NCBI RefSeq assembly: GCF_021602155.1
Contig: NZ_BQHY01000002.1
Span: 310,001 to 374,000, forward strand
Reading direction: 5' to 3'
From: Pseudomonas parakoreensis
Lineage (GTDB): Bacteria > Pseudomonadota > Gammaproteobacteria > Pseudomonadales > Pseudomonadaceae
DNA length: 64,000 nt
Below, piece after piece: positions 1 to 8,341 of the stretch; the stretch's first letter is position 1, and each line of letters begins with the position of its first letter. The notes under the pieces were generated by a model, which worked only from the letters and a program-made list of their open reading frames with translations, did not search any database and had not been told where the DNA came from. Made by a program: the position numbers and the translations under genes.

Positions 1-612
1 CGCTTTGTGGTCGGCTCGAACAGACAGCCCGATTCGGGTGTAATTGCCTTCGTACTGGAGGGCGATCTACTCAAGAAAGTCCATTTCACCGAAAAGTTCT
101 TCAATCAAGAACTGGAATGGTACAACACGGGGCTGACCGAGCCCTTCAATGTCGAAGGGCATGCGCGGGCAGCGACGCTGATCCACGAGTTTTCCCATCA
201 GTTCAACAAAACCGTAGACATTGCCTCCCTCGAAGCACGGCGTCCGTTTGCTGATTTGATCGCTACGGTGACCGGTTATGGAGCGGACCGCAAACAGGTA
301 CAGACACGATTTCAGCGTGAAGCACTGTCACTGTCCACGCCCCGTGAAGAGCTGTTTTCACGCTGGAGTCATGACGCTCAAGAGTGGCTGGATATCGACA
401 AGATCGAGGGCATGAATCATGTACGCAAGGAAATTCTCAAGATCACACGTACCGCGAATCTGGAAGACGCGCGAACGGCTTTTCTCAACCCGACCAACCC
501 ACATCCACGAATCGACACCATATTACGCAATGCCGATTCGATCGCCTTTCTGATCTGTGAAATGGGCCGTCAGCTTGATCCGGTGCCACAAACTCACCCA
601 GGACTCGACTGA
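1..612 (+). CDS. C-terminal part of a large HExxH-containing protein (5' truncated by window)
   Basis: The reading frame is open from base 1 to a TGA at 610-612, so this is the 3' end of a longer gene. About 60 residues in, the translation holds LIHEFSHQF, an HExxH zinc-metallopeptidase type motif, with no signal peptide or membrane segment in the visible part. In pseudomonads such C-termini occur in very large toxin-like proteins (dermonecrotic-toxin/DUF6543 type), and I infer that class only from the motif and general character. The motif could be a relic rather than a working active site, since the third metal ligand cannot be assigned. It ends just before a strong hairpin shared with the convergent PepSY gene. 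Confidence 0.6.
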   Translation, partial: RFVVGSNRQPDSGVIAFVLEGDLLKKVHFTEKFFNQELEWYNTGLTEPFNVEGHARAATLIHEFSHQFNKTVDIASLEARRPFADLIATVTGYGADRKQVQTRFQREALSLSTPREELFSRWSHDAQEWLDIDKIEGMNHVRKEILKITRTANLEDARTAFLNPTNPHPRIDTILRNADSIAFLICEMGRQLDPVPQTHPGLD

Positions 613-614
613 AG

Positions 615-650
615 CAAAAAAAATGCGCAGGCGGTTGGCCTGCGCATTGT
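615..650. terminator. Bidirectional terminator between convergent genes
   Basis: A perfect 10-bp stem pairs 622-631 (AATGCGCAGG) with 639-648 (CCTGCGCATT) around a 7-nt loop. The A-run at 615-622 supplies a U-tract for transcripts of the minus-strand PepSY gene. Confidence 0.75.
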
Positions 651-666
651 TTATCGCGAGTTGAAA

Positions 667-936
667 TCAGTCTTTCTGGTCACGCAGGACATTGCCCGAG
701 GCACCGTCGATGCGGAATTCATACACCGAACCATCGGCCTTGCGTCCCTCACCCTTCCAGTAGCCGTCATTGTCGGCCTCGATTTCATAGATTTCGACGT
801 AACCGGCCTTGGTTTTCACGATCTCGATAGCCTTTTCGATGGTGACCCAGCCCGCACCGGGACGGTCAGCCATGGCAGCACCGGCACTGAACAAGGCGGC
901 GGTGGCGATTGCAGCGGCCAAGGTTTTTTTGATCAT
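667..936 (-). CDS. Small secreted PepSY-domain protein
   Basis: This 89-residue protein starts with a clear signal peptide (MIKK, a hydrophobic Ala-rich core and likely cleavage after AMA, about residue 23). The rest matches a single PepSY unit: an amphipathic helix (IEKAIEIVKTKAG) and then strands with DGSVYEFRID and a final GNVL. PepSY proteins are periplasmic and are thought to bind or inhibit peptidases or to modulate sensor kinases; no enzymatic residues are expected. The start is supported by GGAGTG seven bases upstream. It is divergent from the FecR-like gene, with about 150 bp of shared promoter space. Family call is firm; function is unknown. Confidence 0.85.
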   Translation of the reverse strand: MIKKTLAAAIATAALFSAGAAMADRPGAGWVTIEKAIEIVKTKAGYVEIYEIEADNDGYWKGEGRKADGSVYEFRIDGASGNVLRDQKD

Positions 937-1088
937 TTTTTCACTCCATTTGTGGATGATGTTCGTCTAACGTCCTGTTTTTGGGCGCCACACGGAAAAA
1001 TAAGTTCCACTTTGATGGGCAATTGCCATGACGGATGTTCTCGGCACCCGACCCGCAAGGTTAGAATGCAGCAAATCAGGACGAGTCA

Positions 1089-2090
1089 ATGACCCAAGAA
1101 TCTCTCTCGGAAGCCGAATACGATGCAATCACCGATGCCGCCGCGCACTGGTGCATGCGTCTGCACGCCGCAGACTGCTCCGCCGAAGAGCGTCTGGCTT
1201 TCGAGCAATGGCGCGATGCGCATCCGCTGCATGCGTTCGAATATGACGCCATGCTGGAAATCTGGGACGTTGCCGAACACTTGCCCCGTCCGCAGGCGCT
1301 GCCGGAAGTACCGCTGAATAAACCGGTTCCCGCCTGGCGTCGCTATGCAATGGCGGCGAGCGTCTGCGCACTGGCCTTGCCACTGGCGGCGTACAGTGGC
1401 TGGAATCTGGGCTGGTTGCCCGACAGCTATCAGCACTTCGAAGCCACCGACAATGTCCGTCAAGTTACCTTGAACGATGGCAGTCAAGTCGAACTCAACC
1501 TCAACACCGAGCTGACTTTCAGCAATTACAAGGACCAACGCCGAGTCACCCTGAAAAAAGGCGAGGCGTTTTTCGAAGTCAGTCACGACCTCTCCCACCC
1601 GTTCGTGGTCAGGGCCGGCGAAGGCAAGATCCGCGTGACGGGTACCCGTTTCAATGTCTGGCTCTACGAAGATCAGGTACGGATTAATCTGATCGAAGGC
1701 TCGGTGCTGGTAACCAGCAACGCCGCACTGCCCGGCGATGGTCTGCGCCTGGGGCCCGCCATGCAGGCGCAGTACCGGCATGGCGACTACATGCCACAGA
1801 TCAGTCAGACCTACGCCAACGACAACGCTCTGGCCTGGCGCAATGGCAAACTGGTGCTCGACAACCTGGCACTGAATGAGGCCTTGCCGCTGATCAATCG
1901 CTACCTGAGCAAACCGTTGAAACTGGCTGACGCCAGTACCGGCGCCATCCGTGTCGGCGGTGTCTACAACGTCAAAGAACTCGGCGGCCTCGTCAACACC
2001 CTGCCCAAGGTGTTGCCGGTCTACCTGACCCGTAACACCGAGGGTGATCCGGTGATCAATTCGATGCCGCGGCAGCCGCCGAAAACCTGA
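1089..2090 (+). CDS. FecR/FpvR-family anti-sigma factor (orphan)
   Basis: The 333-residue product has the FecR layout: a cytoplasmic N-terminal domain with the WxxxLHAxD...ERLAFEQWR pattern (residues about 15-45), one transmembrane segment (about 85-105), then a periplasmic FecR domain with LNDGSQVELN, KKGEAFFEV and VTGTRFNV motifs and a C-terminal STN-like stretch. Such proteins bind an ECF sigma factor and relay a signal from a TonB-dependent siderophore receptor. Here neither a sigma-factor gene nor a receptor gene is adjacent, which is unusual. The convergent neighbour is pvdQ; in P. aeruginosa fpvI and fpvR lie close to pvdQ, so an FpvR role in pyoverdine signalling is a reasonable but unproven inference. 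AGGA lies seven bases before the ATG. Confidence 0.85.
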   Translation: MTQESLSEAEYDAITDAAAHWCMRLHAADCSAEERLAFEQWRDAHPLHAFEYDAMLEIWDVAEHLPRPQALPEVPLNKPVPAWRRYAMAASVCALALPLAAYSGWNLGWLPDSYQHFEATDNVRQVTLNDGSQVELNLNTELTFSNYKDQRRVTLKKGEAFFEVSHDLSHPFVVRAGEGKIRVTGTRFNVWLYEDQVRINLIEGSVLVTSNAALPGDGLRLGPAMQAQYRHGDYMPQISQTYANDNALAWRNGKLVLDNLALNEALPLINRYLSKPLKLADASTGAIRVGGVYNVKELGGLVNTLPKVLPVYLTRNTEGDPVINSMPRQPPKT

Positions 2091-2126
2091 AACCGGACAC
2101 CACCTGCCAGGGTGAACCCGGAGCAA

Positions 2127-2168
2127 TAAAAAGCCGCTGTCCCCATTCAGGGAACAGCGGCTTTTTTG
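2127..2168. terminator. Bidirectional terminator between fecR-like gene and pvdQ
   Basis: Stem AAAAGCCGCTGT...ACAGCGGCTTTTTT with a small mismatch near the loop (ATTCA), flanked by an A-run on one side and a T-run on the other, between two convergent genes. Confidence 0.8.
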
Positions 2169-2179
2169 TTCAGACTGAC

Positions 2180-4525
2180 TTACTGCGCAACCACCTCAGC
2201 GCTCTTGCCCGCCACATCGCGAACGGTCTGCAATTGATACTGCGGGTCAGCAGCGATCTGCTGTTCAGTGAATGGCAAGACGCTCCACTGTTTTTTCGAA
2301 AACGCCTGGGTCTGATCCCGGGAATATTTCGACTCGGGGTCGCTCGACAGCGAGAACGCCAGCAGCCCTTGAGCATGCGGGCCTTTGTCATCAAAGCTCA
2401 CCACTTGCAGATAGCTGGTACCGCTGATCACTTCGAGTTTGCCGTCTTCACGCGGCACACTCTGGATCGCGTTGTAGATTCCCAGCGTCCCGGGCCCGCC
2501 GTGGATCGCAGTTTGTTGAGCGCCGTTGCTCACCACTTGAATATCGCCCCAGCGGGTTTCAGGTTTGAGCCCCATTTTCTGCGCGGTGGCGGCCGACGTC
2601 AGCAGCGCTTCATGCAGGGCCTTGCTCACGGTCGGTTGCTCGATCGCCAACCCGCGTGGCGTATGTTGCGGGTCTTTTGGATCGAACGGCACCCGCCAGA
2701 TATCCGGCGACGCTTGCAGCGCCTGCATGATGTTCTGGAAATGCACCAGACCGATGCCCGAATCCAGATTCGCCCGGCCATCCCAACCCTTGAGGCTGAC
2801 GCAAACCGGCTTCAACGCCGCCGCGTCTGCCCCCAGATCCGCAGCGCAGAACTTCAACAGATCGGGCAGCACCTGGGTTGCCAGATAAACGTTGTCGTCC
2901 ATTACCATCTGCTGCAGATCCTTGACCGCCAGCGGCCCCTTTTTGCCCAGCGCACTCAGACGCTCCAGCGCAAATCGCGATCGCAGGCCCAGTGGTTGGC
3001 CATCCTGACTGATCAGTGGCGAGAACCCGGTCAGCGGTTGTGCCGGGTTGGCCAGCCACGCGGAATCGTTGGAGTGCTGGACGAAGTCCTTGCGCAACAG
3101 TTGCGGCAGCTGGCTGGCGGCATAGATGCCCTTCTGCGCCGCTTGCGGATCGATATCCCAGGCGCAAGCGCTGTTGGAACCGTCGAGCACGATCATCTGC
3201 AAACCGATGCGCGGGTCGCTGCACTTGGCCAGTTTGTCGGCGCTGACGTTCGGCACCACCGACAGGTTCATGTACAGCGTTTGCCCCTTGTCATCCACGG
3301 CCAGCGTGTTGACCCACGGGATGCCCTGGATCTTGTGCACCGAATCCTGCAGGGCTTTGAGGCTTGACGCCTGGTTCATCGCGTACCACTGCGTCAGCAC
3401 GCGATCATTGTCCAGATTGGCGTCGCGCAGGCTGTAAGCGTACTGATGATCCCAGTCGAGTTTGCCCGGCCACTGAACAATCGGGCCGAACTGCGAGCTG
3501 TAGACATCGCGCGAAACCGGCACCACTTGGCCATCCGCCTGTTTGACCTGCACGGTGACGGTCTGCTTGTCCAGCGGCAGCGATTTACCGTCGAGCAGGT
3601 AGCGGGTCGGATCTTTCGGGTCGAGTTGCAGGCGATACAGGGTGAAGTGTTTCGATGAATCGACCGTGTGGGTCCAGGCCAGATGCTGGTTGAAACCGAT
3701 GTTGATCATCGGCAGCCCCGGCAAGGCGGCGCCCATGACGTCCAGTTTGCCGGGGATGGTCAGGTGCATCTGGTAAAAGCGCATGCCGCCGACCCAAGGA
3801 AAATGCGGGTTGGCCAGCAACATGCCGCGTCCGTTGAATGAGCGTTCACTGCCGACCGCCACGGCGTTGCTGCCGCGATCCAGAGCGAAGCGCTGCAGGC
3901 GCGCGTCCGCCAACTGATAGGCCTTGGCACTGCTGTCGAGCTGCGCCGTGGCCTGCGGCGGGGTCGCGCCCGCCAGGGCTTCGGCGAACTGCCCGACACC
4001 GCCCTCGACCAACAAGCGCCGAGTAAGCTTCACCAGATCTTCGGCAGCGATATCGCGCACCCACTCGCCCTGGCACTGTTGCGGCAGACCTTGCTCACGG
4101 CGTTCGGCCAGATAGCGGTTGTAGCCGGCGGCGTAGCCTGCCACCAGATCGCGCACCTGCGCCGGTTGCGCGTCCCAGAAGGCTTTCACCGCTTCGGGGG
4201 TGTTGAGCCAAGTGAAGAACAGGTCGCTGATGCGATTCTCGCGTTGTTCGACGGTGAACTGATGCGGCCCGAAATAGCGCGAGCGCTGACCGTTGACCGT
4301 GACAATCTCGTTGGCCAGTAAGCACAGGTTGTCCTGCGCGTAGGCGTAACCGATGCCGAAACCCAGCCCGCGCTCGTTCTCGGCGCGGATGTGCGGCACG
4401 CCAAATGCGGTGCGGCGGATATCGGCACTGGCTGGCGTGGCGGGACTGAATGCATGGGCCGACAGACTGAGCCCGAGAAACGCGCTGGCGAGGGCCAGCC
4501 CGGTTAACTGCCTGGAAATAATCAC
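2180..4525 (-). CDS. pvdQ: Acyl-homoserine-lactone / pyoverdine acylase PvdQ
   Basis: PvdQ is a periplasmic N-terminal-nucleophile hydrolase that removes the fatty acyl chain from the pyoverdine precursor and can also cleave long-chain acyl-homoserine lactones. The 781-residue protein has a signal peptide (cleavage after SAHA, about residue 25), an alpha chain, and the self-cleavage site where Gly218 precedes Ser219 in DRGSNAVAVG; Ser219 becomes the catalytic N-terminal residue of the beta chain. Length fits the family (about 760-780). I chose the GTG at 4525 because AGGAG stands five bases upstream and the signal peptide then begins the protein; the in-frame upstream extension has no such support. 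A PvdS box lies about 107 bp upstream, placing the gene in the iron-starvation regulon. Confidence 0.93.
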   Translation of the reverse strand: MIISRQLTGLALASAFLGLSLSAHAFSPATPASADIRRTAFGVPHIRAENERGLGFGIGYAYAQDNLCLLANEIVTVNGQRSRYFGPHQFTVEQRENRISDLFFTWLNTPEAVKAFWDAQPAQVRDLVAGYAAGYNRYLAERREQGLPQQCQGEWVRDIAAEDLVKLTRRLLVEGGVGQFAEALAGATPPQATAQLDSSAKAYQLADARLQRFALDRGSNAVAVGSERSFNGRGMLLANPHFPWVGGMRFYQMHLTIPGKLDVMGAALPGLPMINIGFNQHLAWTHTVDSSKHFTLYRLQLDPKDPTRYLLDGKSLPLDKQTVTVQVKQADGQVVPVSRDVYSSQFGPIVQWPGKLDWDHQYAYSLRDANLDNDRVLTQWYAMNQASSLKALQDSVHKIQGIPWVNTLAVDDKGQTLYMNLSVVPNVSADKLAKCSDPRIGLQMIVLDGSNSACAWDIDPQAAQKGIYAASQLPQLLRKDFVQHSNDSAWLANPAQPLTGFSPLISQDGQPLGLRSRFALERLSALGKKGPLAVKDLQQMVMDDNVYLATQVLPDLLKFCAADLGADAAALKPVCVSLKGWDGRANLDSGIGLVHFQNIMQALQASPDIWRVPFDPKDPQHTPRGLAIEQPTVSKALHEALLTSAATAQKMGLKPETRWGDIQVVSNGAQQTAIHGGPGTLGIYNAIQSVPREDGKLEVISGTSYLQVVSFDDKGPHAQGLLAFSLSSDPESKYSRDQTQAFSKKQWSVLPFTEQQIAADPQYQLQTVRDVAGKSAEVVAQ

Positions 4526-4631
4526 ACTCGCTCCTGATCGATAGGACACGGTTCGGCGCGTGCTTTGCGCAAGCTTCGAACTCGGTCTGAAGTTGACGCC
4601 TGCGCCTGGGCGCAAGGTGGCTGTTCAGGAA

Positions 4632-4655
4632 ACGAATGCAGCAAAAAAATATTTA
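4632..4655 (-). promoter_or_regulatory. PvdS iron-starvation box upstream of pvdQ
   Basis: Read on the minus strand the sequence is GC-TAAAT, then exactly 16 bases, then CGT. This matches the published PvdS (ECF sigma) promoter pattern (G/C)CTAAAT-N16/17-CGT perfectly. It faces pvdQ, about 107 bp before the GTG start. Confidence 0.88.
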
Positions 4656-4813
4656 GCCCGTTTGCCCAAGGGACAAACCGCCGATGACGGGAAAACAACG
4701 AATAACCGACAAAATTTCTACATATTTCCTTTCATGATTTGTCGTGCTGAAACGTCTTGTTTACTGAGAGCAGCCAAAACGTTTCCTGAACAGGCTCTGC
4801 AAAGGAGTAACCC

Positions 4814-5191
4814 ATGTACAACTCGCAACTACCAACGGACGGTAGCCAGGCGTCACAAGGAGCTTCCATGAGTCCCCGCGCGAGCAGTTTCGCACCCAGC
4901 CCCGAACGCCAGGGCAATGAGCGCATTCGCCTGTTGCTCAAAAGCTTCGGCCTGCGCACCAGCCTGATTCGCCTGAAGGTCATCGACGCGCTGTTGGTCG
5001 CCGCGCAAAACGATCGACGCCTGGGCGTGCGCGGTGTGCACAGCCAGTTGCTGGACCTGGATATTCCGTTGTCCTTTCTCAGCGTGCGCGAAGTGTTGAA
5101 GCGTCTGTGTGCCGAAGGGGTTGTCACCTTCAACCCGGACAAGAGTTACAGCCTGCATCCACAGGCTGCTGCCGTGCTCAATCACGATTGA
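4814..5191 (+). CDS. Small Fur-like winged-helix protein without metal-binding domain
   Basis: The 125-residue product has a low-complexity N-terminus (about 1-30) and then one winged-helix domain (about 35-115) resembling the DNA-binding half of Fur/Zur proteins: GLRTSLIRLKVIDALL, a recognition-helix region LSFLSVREVLKRLCAEGVV and a wing FNPDKSYSLHP. Fur-family proteins usually have about 135-160 residues with a second, metal-binding and dimerising domain with His and Cys ligands; this one stops before it. It is therefore probably a DNA-binding protein that cannot sense metal in the usual way. AAAGGAG precedes the ATG. It is divergent from pvdQ, which makes iron-related regulation an attractive guess only. 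Confidence 0.7.
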   Translation: MYNSQLPTDGSQASQGASMSPRASSFAPSPERQGNERIRLLLKSFGLRTSLIRLKVIDALLVAAQNDRRLGVRGVHSQLLDLDIPLSFLSVREVLKRLCAEGVVTFNPDKSYSLHPQAAAVLNHD

Positions 5192-5209
5192 AGCGTCCCG
5201 CGATCGCCG

Positions 5210-5398
5210 TCAGGGTTTGACCTTGCGGCGCATCACCCCGTTGATCACCACCACGACCACCGCCACACCGATGGCGATGTACTGGAACGTCTTCTCGCTG
5301 ATCATCCCGGCATTTTGCAGCCACGACAGGCCGAGCATGATCGCCAGCACCGACAGCGCGATCAGTATCGAATATTTCAAACGTTGCTTCTGGGTCAT
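5210..5398 (-). CDS. Small two-helix membrane protein
   Basis: A 62-residue protein made of two hydrophobic segments (about residues 9-27 and 38-56) separated by a short loop, with a basic tail RRKVKP that should face the cytoplasm. AGGAA stands seven bases before the ATG. It is convergent with the Fur-like gene, and no known family is recognised. Topology is visible, but function is not. Confidence 0.65.
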   Translation of the reverse strand: MTQKQRLKYSILIALSVLAIMLGLSWLQNAGMISEKTFQYIAIGVAVVVVVINGVMRRKVKP

Positions 5399-5555
5399 TG
5401 CGGGTTCCTGAACCTTTCAAATGTATCCGGTTTGTATCCGGTTGCATGCCATGCACATACCGTGTTGCGGGGATGGGCTTTGATAAACGCGGTCTCATGT
5501 TACAGCCGATGAAGAGTTTTGGCTTCATGACGGCGTAACCATGAGGATTTTTGAA

Positions 5556-5693
5556 ATGTTCCGTCGAATCACCTGGCTGATTCCCGTCCTTGCCGTACTG
5601 ACCCTGAGCGGCTGCATCATTTTCCCCCACGGCGGCTGGCATGACGACCACCATCGGTACCAGGAAGGTCCCGGTTATTACCAACATCGATAG
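5556..5693 (+). CDS. Tiny His-rich lipoprotein
   Basis: A 45-residue ORF beginning MFRRITWL with a type II signal peptide and lipobox LSGC (Cys about residue 20). The mature peptide is only about 26 residues and is rich in His, Tyr and Gly (HGGWHDDHHR, YYQHR). The ATG at 5556 is preferred over the in-frame ATG at 5541 because GAGGA lies eight bases before it, and it is followed by a rho-independent terminator. The His cluster suggests metal binding, but that is inference. Confidence 0.65.
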   Translation: MFRRITWLIPVLAVLTLSGCIIFPHGGWHDDHHRYQEGPGYYQHR

Positions 5694-5743
5694 GCGATGA
5701 CTCCCCCGCATAAACGTTAAAAACTGTGTTTCCGGAACGACCG

Positions 5744-5771
5744 CGCCTGCTGAATAGCAGGCGCTTTCTGT
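5744..5771 (+). terminator. Rho-independent terminator after small lipoprotein gene
   Basis: Perfect 9-bp stem GCGCCTGCT / AGCAGGCGC (5744-5752 with 5757-5765), GAAT loop, followed by TTTCT. It separates the lipoprotein gene from the MFS/lux-like cluster. Confidence 0.8.
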
Positions 5772-5944
5772 CTCTAATCTGACCTGCTCGTGTAAGACGT
5801 TGATCAAGCTTTTGTAGGACTCTTCGAGCTGCAACGATTTGCGCATTTTTGATATTTCTGGTCACACCCGTCTGGTGTAAATCCCCCTTCCCTCCGCTCT
5901 ACTCTCTGCGCCCCTGAAGCCCAACCAGACGAGCTCATCCGCGC

Positions 5945-7210
5945 ATGCAACGAACACTTATCGATATCAGCCCCGGACAAGTCATCGGCTTCTGTCTGGC
6001 CGTCTCCCTGTTTGAACTGCTGACCTACATGGCCAGCGACCTGATCATGCCGGCAATGCTGGCCGTTACCCTGGAATTAGAAGCAGACGCGCGGCATGTT
6101 CCCTACGCATTCAATCTGTACCTGATCGGTGGTGTCTGTCTGCAATGGCTGATAGGTCCACTCTCCGACCGTTTTGGCCGGCGGCGGCTGCTGTTGAGCG
6201 GGTGCCTGTTGTTCGGCGTGGCCTGTGCCGCGACCTTCGGCACCAGCAGCATTGAAGCGTTCAACCTGCTGCGGCTGATGCAGGGGATGGGCCTGGGCTT
6301 CGTTGTGGCCGTCAGTTATCCGGCCCTGCAGGAAGTTTTCCGTGAAGCGGATGCCGTGCGCTTGATGGCACTGCTGGGCAATGTGGCCTTGCTGTCGCCG
6401 CTGCTCGGGCCATTGCTTGGCAGCCTGCTGCTCGAATGGCTGAGCTGGCGGACGCTGTTTCTCGGCCTGGGCCTGGCGGCGGCCGTTGCCTGGCTGGGGC
6501 TGTATGTCTGCATGCCCGAAACCATCGACGTCATGCGCAACGACGGCCAACAACAGGCACCCGTGGCGTTCAACGCACGGCAGGTTGGACATCGCTATCT
6601 GACCCTGCTCGGCAACCGCCACTTCCTGTACGCCAGCCTCGCACTGGGCTTGATGAGCCTGCCGCTGATTGCCTGGATCGGGCTGTCGCCGCTGCTGCTG
6701 ATGCAGTTGCTGGGCCTGTCCTCGCGCGAATACGGGCTGTGGCAGATCCCGATCTTTGGCGCCGTGATTGTCGGCAATCTGATCCTCGATCGTTTGCTCG
6801 CCAGCCACTCGTTGACCCGGGTCATTCGCATTGCGCTATGGCCACTGTGCCTGGGCCTGACCGGATTGATCGGCACAGCCCTGTTCAGCACTGCGCTGCC
6901 GCTGTTGATTGCCAGCCTGTCGCTGTATGCCATTGGCCTGGGCATGAGCAATGCAGCGCTGTACCGGTTGGCACTCTTCGCCAGCGATGACAGCAAGGGC
7001 CTGGTTTCCGCGACCATCGGCATGCTCTCGATTGTCGTAATGGGCACGGGCGGTTCGCTGATAGCCGCTGTTGGCGGTGCCGACAGTCTCGAGGGTTTCG
7101 CCCTGTGCGCGGCACTCGCTGGTTTGCTGTGCCTGCCGCTGATCCGGCGCTTTGTGCACTTGTCAAAGCAACCCAACCTTGCACCGGCTACACCTGAGGA
7201 GGCCCGCTGA
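5945..7210 (+). CDS. MFS transporter, MdfA-like (DHA1) drug/metabolite exporter
   Basis: The 421-residue product has twelve predicted membrane helices and the MFS motif GPLSDRFGRRRLLL between helices 2 and 3. Helix 1 carries an acidic residue in SLFELLTYMASDLIMPAML, the pattern of MdfA-type proton/drug antiporters in which a membrane Glu is essential. It opens the five-gene operon, and its stop overlaps the luxE-like start by one base (TGATG), so the two are translationally coupled. From this position I infer that it exports, or protects against, the product made by the downstream enzymes. The Shine-Dalgarno sequence is weak. The region upstream (5772-5944) has no gene and no sharp promoter I could define. 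Confidence 0.88.
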   Translation: MQRTLIDISPGQVIGFCLAVSLFELLTYMASDLIMPAMLAVTLELEADARHVPYAFNLYLIGGVCLQWLIGPLSDRFGRRRLLLSGCLLFGVACAATFGTSSIEAFNLLRLMQGMGLGFVVAVSYPALQEVFREADAVRLMALLGNVALLSPLLGPLLGSLLLEWLSWRTLFLGLGLAAAVAWLGLYVCMPETIDVMRNDGQQQAPVAFNARQVGHRYLTLLGNRHFLYASLALGLMSLPLIAWIGLSPLLLMQLLGLSSREYGLWQIPIFGAVIVGNLILDRLLASHSLTRVIRIALWPLCLGLTGLIGTALFSTALPLLIASLSLYAIGLGMSNAALYRLALFASDDSKGLVSATIGMLSIVVMGTGGSLIAAVGGADSLEGFALCAALAGLLCLPLIRRFVHLSKQPNLAPATPEEAR

Positions 7211-8340
7211 TGCACCTTTTCCCTCACAGTGACGCACTCTGTGCATCCCCGGCCGCCTACTGTGCGGACTCGTTGGCGCCCGGTCTGTTTGATCGGGCCA
7301 TGCTCGAAATCACCCGTTTTCACATCGAACAGACCCCAGGTTATGAGCATTGGCTAAACGCCAATGGTATTGCAGCCAAAGACCTCGAAACCCTGGAGGA
7401 CTGGTCGCAGCTGCCACCGATTTTCGCCAATTTCTTCAAACAGCATTTGCTGCTCAGCCCCACGGGCGAGGACGCGCTGGAACTGACGTCCTCCGGCACC
7501 AGCGGGCAAAAAAGCCGCATGCGTTATGACGCGCGCAGCCTGGGTGCGGCGCAGTACATGGTCGAGCGGATCTTCGCGCAGTACGGCTGGATTACACCGC
7601 ATACGCCCTGCAATTACCTGTTGCTGAGCTACGAACCCCAGGCGCGAATCACCTTGGGCACATCGTTCACCGATCAGTTTCTGTGTGGCTTTGCCCCCGT
7701 CAATCGGGTGGTGTATGCACTACGGGCCGACGGTGACGGCCATCGCTTCGATCTGTTCGGCGTGATAACAGCCCTGCAAGCCTTTGCTGAAGAAGGTTTG
7801 CCGGTGCGCATCTTCGGTTTCCCGGCCTTTCTCTGGGAAACCCTGCAACGCATGCGCGCCACCGGCGTGACGGATCTGCAACTGCCGGCTGGATCGCTGG
7901 CGTTTTTTGGCGGCGGCTGGAAAACCCGTGCCACCGAAGAAGTCCCCAAGCAACAGCTGTACGCGCGGATCCAGCAACAATTGGGCATTGATGCCAAAGA
8001 CTGTCGCGATGGCTACGGCGCCGTCGAGCACGCGGTGCCTTACATCGAGTGCGCCCACCACCATTTTCATGTGCCGGTCTATTCGAAAGTGTACGTGCGC
8101 AGCCCCGTGGACTTTTCGGTCCTGCCCTATGGGCAGTGCGGCCTGCTCAGCCTGGTCTCGCCTTACATCTCGTCAAGTCCCGCCCACGCGGTGGTCATGA
8201 GTGACCTCGCCACGCTGCATCCCGCTGCAAGTTGCGGCTGCGGTCTGGCGAGCGACTGGTTCCAACTGCAAGGCCGTGCCGGCACGGCGGCCGCGCGAAG
8301 CTGCGCCATGGCCGCTTCGGAATTCCTGGGGAAACACTGA
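7210..8340 (+). CDS. LuxE-like acyl-protein synthetase
   Basis: The 376-residue product matches the LuxE family. In bioluminescent bacteria LuxE activates a fatty acid as acyl-AMP, carries it on a Cys near its C-terminus and hands it to the reductase LuxC. Visible features are the nucleotide-binding loop TSSGTSGQKS (residues 93-102), the WKTR segment after FFGGG, the GYGAVEHAVPY segment, a C-terminal CGCG pair and Cys365 eleven residues from the end, close to the acyl-accepting Cys position known in Photobacterium LuxE (inference from position). GAGGAGG precedes the ATG, which overlaps the MFS stop. No luxAB or luxD is nearby, so light production is excluded. The acyl substrate is unknown. 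Confidence 0.88.
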   Translation: MHLFPHSDALCASPAAYCADSLAPGLFDRAMLEITRFHIEQTPGYEHWLNANGIAAKDLETLEDWSQLPPIFANFFKQHLLLSPTGEDALELTSSGTSGQKSRMRYDARSLGAAQYMVERIFAQYGWITPHTPCNYLLLSYEPQARITLGTSFTDQFLCGFAPVNRVVYALRADGDGHRFDLFGVITALQAFAEEGLPVRIFGFPAFLWETLQRMRATGVTDLQLPAGSLAFFGGGWKTRATEEVPKQQLYARIQQQLGIDAKDCRDGYGAVEHAVPYIECAHHHFHVPVYSKVYVRSPVDFSVLPYGQCGLLSLVSPYISSSPAHAVVMSDLATLHPAASCGCGLASDWFQLQGRAGTAAARSCAMAASEFLGKH

Positions 8341-8341
8341 T

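Noticed and set aside
977-1015. AlgU-type promoter for the PepSY gene
   Set aside because: A good GAACTT is present on the minus strand, but at 16-17 bases downstream there is only CCCAA, not a TCnnA-type -10.
661-1092. 143-codon plus-strand ORF opposite the PepSY gene
   Set aside because: Antisense to a gene with clear signal peptide and domain; no ribosome site or homology signal.
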